28,806 nucleotides of DNA from QAMX01 sp003149835 (GTDB lineage Bacteria; Bacillota; Clostridia; Oscillospirales; QAMX01), in NCBI GenBank assembly GCA_959600635.1, contig CAUGMN010000031.1, positions 1 to 28,806 on the forward strand, read 5' to 3'. A program made the position numbers and the translations under genes. Shown one piece after another: positions 22,817 to 28,806 of this stretch (position 1 is its first letter; every line of letters starts with the position of its first letter). The notes beneath the pieces were generated by a model. That model made no database searches. It had not been told where the DNA came from and worked only from the letters and a program-made list of their open reading frames with translations.

Positions 22817-23890
22817 ATGAACGATAAAGTATCGATTGTTTTGGAAAACGGCGCCGTGTTTAAAGGCGAACGTTTCGGCGCCCCGTGCGACAGCGTCGGC
22901 GAGCTCGTCTTTACGACCGGCATGGGCGGCTATATTGAAACCCTCACCGATCCGAGCTATTACGGCCAGATCATCATGCAGACGTTTCCGCAGATCGGCA
23001 ATTACGGCATGATCTCCGCCGACTATGAGTCCGGCCGCTGCGCGGCGCGCGGCTATGTCTGTTACGAGCACTGCGCCGCTCCCTCCAATTTCCGCGCCGA
23101 GACGACGGTGGACGAATTTTTGAAGCGGCACGGGATCCCCGGCGTCTGCGGCGTCGACACGCGGCAGCTGACGCGGATCATCCGCGAACATGGCGTGATG
23201 AACGCGGCCATTGTCTCCGATCCGGCCTCCGTCGATCTGAGCCGGCTGCGCGCTTATCAGATTACGGGCGCGGTCAAGGCCGTCTCCGCTGGAGAGACCG
23301 TTATCGACGATCCTGACGGCGAAGTGAGAGCCACCGCCGTACTGGTCGATTACGGAGCGAAACACAATATTGTGCGGGAATTAAACAGCCGCGGCTGCCG
23401 CGTCGTCACCGTTCCGTCGTCGAGCACGGCGGAGAAAATCCTCTCCTATGCGCCCGACGGCATCATCCTTTCAAACGGTCCCGGCGACCCGGCTGAAAAC
23501 GCCGAGTGTATCGCCGAGCTTCGCAAGCTGCTCGGCGTCAGGCCGATCTTCGGCATTTGCCTCGGCCATCAGCTTCTGGCGCTCGCCGCAGGCGGTAAAA
23601 CGTCGAAGCTGAAATACGGGCACCGAGGCGCAAACCAGCCGGTAAAAAACCTCGAAACCGGCCGCGTCTATATTTCCAGCCAGAATCACGGCTACGCCGT
23701 GCTCTCCGATTCGCTGACGGCTTACGGGGCGACGGTATGGTTTGAAAACGCCAACGACAAAACGTGCGAGGGCGTCCGTTATCCGGAAATCAACGCTTTT
23801 TCGGTGCAGTTTCACCCCGAGGCGTGCGCCGGCCCCAAGGATACGAACATGTTGTTCGACCGTTTTTTCGCCATGCTCGGCGCCCGTTAA
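22817..23890 (+). CDS. carA: Carbamoyl-phosphate synthase, small (glutaminase) subunit
   Basis: 357 residues. It releases ammonia from glutamine for the large subunit. The N-terminal CPSase small-chain domain (1-150) includes FTTGMGGYIETLTDPSYYGQ. The class I glutamine amidotransferase domain has its nucleophile C248 in FGICLGHQ and the partner residues H333 and E335 in QFHPEA. GGAAGG lies about 8 nt before the ATG. A 110-nt gap separates it from argF; I see no strong promoter there. Its place in the arg operon suggests an arginine-responsive enzyme, with a possible separate pyrimidine enzyme elsewhere. Confidence 0.97.
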   Translation: MNDKVSIVLENGAVFKGERFGAPCDSVGELVFTTGMGGYIETLTDPSYYGQIIMQTFPQIGNYGMISADYESGRCAARGYVCYEHCAAPSNFRAETTVDEFLKRHGIPGVCGVDTRQLTRIIREHGVMNAAIVSDPASVDLSRLRAYQITGAVKAVSAGETVIDDPDGEVRATAVLVDYGAKHNIVRELNSRGCRVVTVPSSSTAEKILSYAPDGIILSNGPGDPAENAECIAELRKLLGVRPIFGICLGHQLLALAAGGKTSKLKYGHRGANQPVKNLETGRVYISSQNHGYAVLSDSLTAYGATVWFENANDKTCEGVRYPEINAFSVQFHPEACAGPKDTNMLFDRFFAMLGAR

Positions 23891-23980
23891 AAGCGCTGCG
23901 GCTGTTCGGGCCGGCCGTCGCATGGCTGTTCCGTATTTTTCCGCTCTTCCCTGTCTGAATGAAAGGTATGGTCAAACGTT

Positions 23981-26900
23981 ATGCCGAAAAATCCCGATAT
24001 AAAAAAAGTGCTCGTCATCGGCTCCGGCCCGATTGTCATCGGGCAGGCCGCCGAGTTTGATTATGCAGGCGCGCAGGCCTGCCGCGTTCTGAAATCGCTC
24101 GGCCTTGACGTCGTTCTCATCAACTCCAACCCCGCGACGATCATGACCGATTCCATGCTCGCCGACGAGATCTACCTGGAACCGCTGACCGCCGACACGG
24201 TCAAACGGATCATCGAAAAAGAGCGGCCGGACAGCCTGCTCGCCTCGCTCGGAGGGCAGACCGGCCTGACCATCGCCATGCAGCTTTCCCACGAGGGCTA
24301 CCTCGATAAAATGAACGTCCGGCTCCTCGGTACCAACGCCGAAGCGATTGACAAAGCTGAGGACAGACAGCTCTTCCGCGATACGATGGTGAAAATCGGC
24401 CAGCCCGTCATTCCCTCCGAGGTCACCAATGACCTCGACGGCGCGCTGCGGATCGCCGACGAAATCGGCTATCCCGTCATCGTCCGTCCCGCGTTTACGC
24501 TCGGCGGCGCGGGCGGCGGCGTGGCGTACAGCCGCGAGGAGCTGATCCCGATCGCCAAAAACGGGCTGATGCTCTCCCCGATCACGCAGGTGCTCGTTGA
24601 AAAATATATTTTCGGCTGGAAGGAAATCGAGTTTGAGGTCATGCGCGACCATGCCGGCAACGTCATCGCCGTGTGCAGCATGGAAAACGTCGATCCGGTC
24701 GGCGTTCACACCGGCGACAGCATCGTCATCGCGCCCGCCGTCACGCTTTCCGACCGCGAATACCAGATGCTCCGCAGCGCCTCGCTGCAAATCATCTCCG
24801 AGCTCGGCATCGAGGGCGGCTGCAACTGCCAGTTTGCGCTCGACCCGAATAGCTTTGAATACGCGGTCATCGAGGTCAACCCGCGCGTCTCGCGCTCGTC
24901 GGCGCTCGCGTCCAAGGCGACCGGTTATCCGATCGCCAAGGTCACGACGTATATCGCCCTCGGCTATACGCTCGACGAGATCACCAACGCCGTCACCGGC
25001 AAGACCTGCGCCTGCTTTGAGCCGGCCATCGACTATGTCGTCGTCAAGTTCCCGAAATGGCCGTTTGACAAGTTCGCGGGCGCCAACCGCCGCCTCGGCA
25101 CGCAGATGAAAGCGACCGGCGAGGTCATGGCCATCGGCAAGAGCTTTGAAGCGGCGCTGATGAAAGCCGTGCGCGGCGCGGAGATCTCGCTTGACACGCT
25201 GAACATGAAGCGGCTCGACGCCGCTGCCGATATCGAAGCGCAGCTCGCCGTCACCGACGACCGCCGTATTTTCACCGTCTTTGCCGCCGTCAAGCGCGGC
25301 GTCTCCATCGACCGGATCTATGAAATCACGCGGATTGACCGTTGGTTTTTAAACAAGCTGAAAAACCTCGCCGACTACGAAGCGCGCCTCGCCTCAGAGC
25401 CGCTCACAGACGCGCTCTATCTGCGCGGCAAACGGCTCGGCTATCCTGACGTGGCCATTGAGCGGCTGAGCGGCCAAAAAATCGCCGCGCCGCGCCGCGC
25501 GGTTTACAAAATGGTCGACACCTGCGCGGCGGAGTTCGACGCCGAAACGCCTTACTTTTACTCGACCTACGACGATTTCTGCGAGGCGCGCGCGCTGACA
25601 GGCGATACGGAAAAGAAAAAGATCATCGTGCTCGGCTCCGGCCCGATCCGCATCGGACAGGGCATTGAGTTCGACTATTCCTCCGTTCACTGCGTCTGGA
25701 CGCTGCGGAAGCTCGGCTATGAGGTCGTCATCATCAACAACAACCCCGAAACCGTCTCAACCGACTTTGACACCGCAGACCGACTTTACTTTGAGCCGCT
25801 GACGCCGGAGGACGTCATGAACGTCATCGCCGTAGAGAAGCCCATCGGCGTGGTCGTCGCCTTCGGCGGCCAGACCGCCATCAAGCTGACGAAGTTTCTG
25901 CACGAAAACGGCATTCAGATCTTAGGCACCTCCGCTGAAAGCATCGACATCGCCGAGGACCGCGGCCGTTTCGACGCGCTGCTCGAACAATTTGGCATCA
26001 AGCGGCCGCGCGGCATGACGGCGATGAGCAAGGTCGAGGCGCTCGCCGCCGCCGAAGAGCTGACCTATCCCGTCCTTGTCCGTCCTTCCTACGTCATCGG
26101 CGGGCAGAATATGACGATCGCCTATACGCCCGAGGACATCGAGCACTATATGGATATCATCCTCGCCGGCAGCATTGAGAACCCTGTGCTCGTGGATAAA
26201 TACATGATGGGCATGGAGCTGGAAGTCGACGTCATCTCCGACGGCGAGGACGTGCTGATTCCCGGCGTCATGGAGCACATCGAGCGCGCCGGCGTCCACA
26301 GCGGAGACTCCATCGCCGTCTATCCGCAGTTTAATATCAGCGACCCCATGCTCGCAAAGGTCATCGACTGCTCGACCAAGCTGGCGCTCAGCCTCGGCAC
26401 GAAAGGGCTCGTCAACATTCAGTATCTGATCTACGCAAACGAGCTCTACGTCATTGAGGTCAACCCCCGCGCCTCGCGCACCATCCCGTATATCAGCAAG
26501 GTGACCGGCGTGCCCATGGTCGATCTGGCGACGCGGATTATGGTCGGCGCAAAGCTCAAAGACCTCGGCTACGGCACGGGGCTGTACCGTTGTCCGCCGT
26601 ATTTCGCCGTCAAGGTGCCGGTGTTCTCGTTTGAAAAGCTCTCCGACGTCAACACGACGCTGAGCCCGGAGATGAAATCGACCGGCGAGGTCTTAGGCTT
26701 GGGGCGGACGTTGGAGGAGGCGCTGTTCAAAGGGCTGCTCTCCGCGGGCTTCAAGCTCGACACGCATACGCCCAACCACCGCGCCGGCGTGCTGCTTTCG
26801 CTGAAGCGCATCGACCGCTTTGAGCTTCCGAGCCTCGCCAAAAAGCTCGACGATCTGCATCTGCGCCTTTACGCGACGCCGGGGACAGGCGCGGAGATCG

Positions 26901-28024
26901 CGGCGACCGGCATCGACGTCACCATCGTCGATAAGCTCGGCGACAGCGACCAGATCATGCGCCTGCTTGAAAACCACGAAATCGACTATATCATCTACAC
27001 CGCTTCGCACAAGAAGCAGCAGTATATCGACGATTTTATCCGCCTCAACCGCCGCGCGTTGCAATTGGGCATCGCCTGCCTCACCTCGCTCGACACCGCA
27101 AACGCCTTAGCGGATATCATCGCCAGCCGCTACAACCTCTACAACACCGAGCTGGTGGACATCAACCATCTGCGCGCCAGCCGCCAGAAGCTGCGCTTCT
27201 CAAAGATGGAAGGCTCCGGCAACGACTACATCTTCTTCGACAACTTCGACGGCCGGATCACCTGCCCCGAATCGCTCTCCATCACCTTTACCGACCGGCA
27301 TTACGGCATCGGCGGGGACGGAATCGTTTTAATCGAGCGTTCCGAAATCGCCGACGCGAAGATGCGCATCTTCAACGCCGACGGCAGCGAGGGCAAAATG
27401 GCGGGCAACTGTATCCGCTGCGTCGGCAAATACCTCTATGACAAGGGGATCTGCAAAAAAGACGAGCTGACCATCGAGACGGCCAGCGGGCTGAAAACGC
27501 TCCGCCTCTACTCGTTTAACGGCGCGGTCGGCTCCGTCTGCGTCGGCATGGGGCGCGCCTCGCTCGCTCCGCAGAGCCTCCCCGTCAACCTGGACGGCGA
27601 CGCGGTCATCGACCGTCCGGTAGCCGTCGCCGGTGGAAATTACCGCATCACCTGCGTTTCGGTCGGCAACCCGCACTGCGTCGTTTTCTGCGACAAGGTC
27701 GCCGACGTCGATTTGGAGCGCGTCGGGCCGCTGTTTGAAAACGACCCGCTCTTTCCGGAGCGCGTCAACACGGAGTTTGTGCGCGTCGTCAACGGGAACA
27801 CGCTGAAAATGCGCGTCTGGGAGCGCGGCAACGGCGAGACCTGGGCCTGCGGCACGGGCGCGTGCGCCGCGGTGGTCGCAGCGGTTGAAAACGGCTACTG
27901 CCGCAAGGGCGAAGACGTAACTGTCAAGCTCAAAGGCGGCGACCTGATCGTCCGCTATACCGACGACGGAATCGATCTGACCGGCAACGCCCGCCTGATC
28001 TACGAGGGCGAGGTCGAGTATTAG
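23981..28024 (+). CDS. carB-dapF: Fused carbamoyl-phosphate synthase large subunit and diaminopimelate epimerase
   Basis: 1347 residues in one uninterrupted frame. Residues 1 to about 1065 are a full CarB. There are two ATP-grasp halves, beginning KVLVIGSGPIVIGQAAEFDY and IIVLGSGPIRIGQGIEFDYS. An MGS-like allosteric domain lies near 930-1060. This part makes carbamoyl phosphate for argF. From about residue 1067 (LRFSKMEGSGNDYIFFDNF) to the end lies a complete DapF of about 280 residues, which in the family converts LL- to meso-diaminopimelate. The DapF residues N of GSGND, N of FNADGS, N of GNPHC, N of VNTEF, ER of WERGNGE and C1290 of WACGTGAC are present. The first catalytic cysteine, expected in MCGNG, is A1141 (MAGNC), with a Cys three residues on (C1144). 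No stop codon and no ribosome binding site separates the two parts. At the 5' end AAAGG lies about 14 nt from the ATG, a long spacing. Confidence 0.92.
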   Translation: MPKNPDIKKVLVIGSGPIVIGQAAEFDYAGAQACRVLKSLGLDVVLINSNPATIMTDSMLADEIYLEPLTADTVKRIIEKERPDSLLASLGGQTGLTIAMQLSHEGYLDKMNVRLLGTNAEAIDKAEDRQLFRDTMVKIGQPVIPSEVTNDLDGALRIADEIGYPVIVRPAFTLGGAGGGVAYSREELIPIAKNGLMLSPITQVLVEKYIFGWKEIEFEVMRDHAGNVIAVCSMENVDPVGVHTGDSIVIAPAVTLSDREYQMLRSASLQIISELGIEGGCNCQFALDPNSFEYAVIEVNPRVSRSSALASKATGYPIAKVTTYIALGYTLDEITNAVTGKTCACFEPAIDYVVVKFPKWPFDKFAGANRRLGTQMKATGEVMAIGKSFEAALMKAVRGAEISLDTLNMKRLDAAADIEAQLAVTDDRRIFTVFAAVKRGVSIDRIYEITRIDRWFLNKLKNLADYEARLASEPLTDALYLRGKRLGYPDVAIERLSGQKIAAPRRAVYKMVDTCAAEFDAETPYFYSTYDDFCEARALTGDTEKKKIIVLGSGPIRIGQGIEFDYSSVHCVWTLRKLGYEVVIINNNPETVSTDFDTADRLYFEPLTPEDVMNVIAVEKPIGVVVAFGGQTAIKLTKFLHENGIQILGTSAESIDIAEDRGRFDALLEQFGIKRPRGMTAMSKVEALAAAEELTYPVLVRPSYVIGGQNMTIAYTPEDIEHYMDIILAGSIENPVLVDKYMMGMELEVDVISDGEDVLIPGVMEHIERAGVHSGDSIAVYPQFNISDPMLAKVIDCSTKLALSLGTKGLVNIQYLIYANELYVIEVNPRASRTIPYISKVTGVPMVDLATRIMVGAKLKDLGYGTGLYRCPPYFAVKVPVFSFEKLSDVNTTLSPEMKSTGEVLGLGRTLEEALFKGLLSAGFKLDTHTPNHRAGVLLSLKRIDRFELPSLAKKLDDLHLRLYATPGTGAEIAATGIDVTIVDKLGDSDQIMRLLENHEIDYIIYTASHKKQQYIDDFIRLNRRALQLGIACLTSLDTANALADIIASRYNLYNTELVDINHLRASRQKLRFSKMEGSGNDYIFFDNFDGRITCPESLSITFTDRHYGIGGDGIVLIERSEIADAKMRIFNADGSEGKMAGNCIRCVGKYLYDKGICKKDELTIETASGLKTLRLYSFNGAVGSVCVGMGRASLAPQSLPVNLDGDAVIDRPVAVAGGNYRITCVSVGNPHCVVFCDKVADVDLERVGPLFENDPLFPERVNTEFVRVVNGNTLKMRVWERGNGETWACGTGACAAVVAAVENGYCRKGEDVTVKLKGGDLIVRYTDDGIDLTGNARLIYEGEVEY

Positions 28025-28059
28025 GCTTCCGCCGGGAGAAGTGGGAGACCCCATTCAAA

Positions 28060-28186
28060 AAGAGGCCGTTGCAAAGAAACAGCTTATAATGAATAGAAAA
28101 ACGCCTTTGAAAATGGCCTTTTGCGACCAGATTCAAAGGCGTTTTTGTACATTTTTTTCTGAGAAGCTATTTTTCAACAGCCTCTT
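28060..28186. mobile_element. MITE-like element with imperfect terminal inverted repeats
   Basis: The ends read AAGAGGCCGTTGCAAA (28060-28075) and, on the other strand, AAGAGGCTGTTGAAAAA (28186-28170); 11 of the first 12 positions match. Such GAGGCTGTTG ends are common among insertion sequences. The 127-bp interior has no transposase and carries the hairpin at 28097-28146. No convincing target duplication is visible. It could equally be a repeat-derived terminator. Confidence 0.4.
28097..28146. terminator. Bidirectional intrinsic terminator after carB-dapF
   Basis: A 15-bp perfect stem AAAAACGCCTTTGAA/TTCAAAGGCGTTTTT (28097-28111 with 28132-28146) ends in T5 on both strands. It lies 72 nt after the operon stop and 57 nt past the stop of the convergent minus-strand gene, so it can end both transcripts. 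Confidence 0.85.
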
Positions 28187-28202
28187 ATGGGCGTGCAGGC
28201 GG

Positions 28203-28721
28203 CTATTCGTCCGCAGCGGTCTCATAACTGATCGGAAGTTCGATTTTGAAAATTTCCCGTTTGATGCGCTCGGCCTCCTCGACGGTTTCGGCGGGGCCAA
28301 AAAAATGCGCTACGGTATAGTCATTACTGCGTACCATAATAAATTCGATCTCAAAAGCGTCTCCTATGCCAAAACCGCAGCAGTCCAGCGATGCAACGAT
28401 GTCTGACTCCGCTTCAAAAGGATCTTCTGCAAACAGGGGAACCGTCGAGGGATAGATGTTGGATACATCCCCTACGACCGCGGTTTTGATCTCTCCCCAT
28501 TTGCCCTTCACATTCTTCCAAAAGCTTCCTCCGGACGGAAAAGTTAGGCGCAGGGCATGCAGGGGATCGCTTCCTTTATTGCGGTGCGTTGCCAAGTCGG
28601 AGTAGGTCACGCCGTCAAACGTCACCGAGCCAATCCAGCTCGTCGGCGCCAGAATATACCGCCGGAAAGCGACAGAGACCGAGACAGTTTTCGTTTCGCC
28701 CGCGAGGTTGCAGACCGTCAT
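28203..28721 (-). CDS. Hypothetical protein of unknown function
   Basis: 172 residues from the ATG at 28721, chosen because it overlaps the stop of the upstream frame as ATGA (translational coupling). The frame stays open further upstream, but that part is shadowed by a better coding frame. I do not recognise the family. It has no signal peptide and no membrane helix. It looks like a mixed alpha/beta protein with strands such as VTFDGVTYSD, AFEIEFIMV and YTVAHFF, then a C-terminal helix (ETVEEAERIKREIFKIE). LHALRLTFPSGGSFWKNVKGKW is a distinctive central segment. A CC pair sits in ASLDCCGFGIGD. A secreted-toxin immunity or phage-related role is possible but not supported by anything visible. 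Confidence 0.65.
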   Translation of the reverse strand: MTVCNLAGETKTVSVSVAFRRYILAPTSWIGSVTFDGVTYSDLATHRNKGSDPLHALRLTFPSGGSFWKNVKGKWGEIKTAVVGDVSNIYPSTVPLFAEDPFEAESDIVASLDCCGFGIGDAFEIEFIMVRSNDYTVAHFFGPAETVEEAERIKREIFKIELPISYETAADE

Positions 28722-28806
28722 CTCCGCCGTCCGGTGAAACGGCCGCATATACTGCCGGGCCGCAGCCGCTCCGCCAGGTCGAACACCGCCCGGGCGGCGG
28801 CGCTTA
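28718..28806 (-). CDS. C-terminal end of an unknown protein, cut by the window edge
   Basis: The minus strand from the edge reads an open frame of about 28 residues, ARAVFDLAERLRPGSICGRF..., ending at a TGA (28720-28718) that overlaps the ATG of the next gene. The composition looks like real coding sequence, with a helix FDLAERLR. The fragment is too short to name. Confidence 0.5.
   Translation of the reverse strand, partial: SAAARAVFDLAERLRPGSICGRFTGRRR

Noticed and set aside
23967..24057. Small overlapping frame before carB as a leader peptide
   Set aside because: It starts 1 nt after the AAAGGT, too close to be initiated from it. No attenuator hairpin accompanies it.
27180..27210. dapF as a separate gene starting at the internal ATG 27206
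   Set aside because: No ribosome binding site precedes it, and the conserved DapF start (LRFSK) lies before that ATG in the same frame, so fusion is the simpler reading.
1..28806. CRISPR arrays, tRNA or rRNA genes, T-box leaders
   Set aside because: No regularly spaced direct repeats, no cloverleaf with a TTCRA loop, and no T-box sequence were found in any gap.

Overview
The window looks like a chromosomal segment of a GC-rich anaerobic clostridium (class Clostridia, probably an Oscillospirales or related gut lineage; this is inference). The evidence is the SCIFF peptide with its radical SAM maturase, the TIGR04086-type membrane protein, an anaerobic sulfatase-maturase-type radical SAM enzyme, a SpoIIM-like protein, clostridial-style argC/argJ arginine genes, and sigma-A promoters with 17-18 bp spacers. 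The sequence is gene-dense, with few gaps longer than 300 bp. I saw no tRNA, rRNA, CRISPR array or intact insertion sequence.

Region 1 (1-5812). Two tandem consensus promoters at the left edge point out of the window, as rRNA operon promoters do. Next comes a carbohydrate-related divergon. On the minus strand are a radical SAM/SPASM enzyme of the anSME family and a GHL6-type glycosyl hydrolase. On the plus strand, behind a strong promoter and a 108-nt foldable leader, is a DUF4838 glycosidase-like protein. A perfect 36-nt palindrome forms a bidirectional terminator between it and gap.

Region 2 (5845-13375), all minus strand. In transcription order: yajC, a TIGR04086 membrane protein, the 48-residue six-cysteine SCIFF precursor, two strong intergenic hairpins, the SCIFF maturase, proC, a Fpg/Nei-fold protein that lacks the usual N-terminal catalytic motif, a SpoIIM-like membrane protein, a DUF624-like membrane protein with a very acidic tail, and gap with its own promoter.

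Region 3 (13427-17072), minus strand. A lipoprotein with two pectate-lyase-3-type beta-helix units is followed by an MFS transporter, from a near-consensus promoter.

Region 4 (17154-28146), plus strand. This is an arginine operon, argC-argJ-argB-argD-argF-carA-carB, behind a sigma-A promoter with two candidate ARG boxes. It covers acetylglutamyl phosphate to citrulline plus carbamoyl phosphate supply. Its last ORF is unusual: carB reads in frame, with no stop and no internal ribosome binding site, into a complete diaminopimelate epimerase (dapF) domain, giving a 1347-residue CarB-DapF fusion. In that domain the position of the first catalytic cysteine is alanine. The operon ends in a hairpin inside a short element with terminal inverted repeats.

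Region 5 (28203-28806), minus strand. Two translationally coupled genes of unknown function, the upstream one cut by the window edge.

Best candidates for something undescribed: the CarB-DapF fusion with its altered active site, the structured leader at 3564-3671, and the motif-less Fpg-like protein. The SCIFF locus is a known class whose physiological role is poorly understood.
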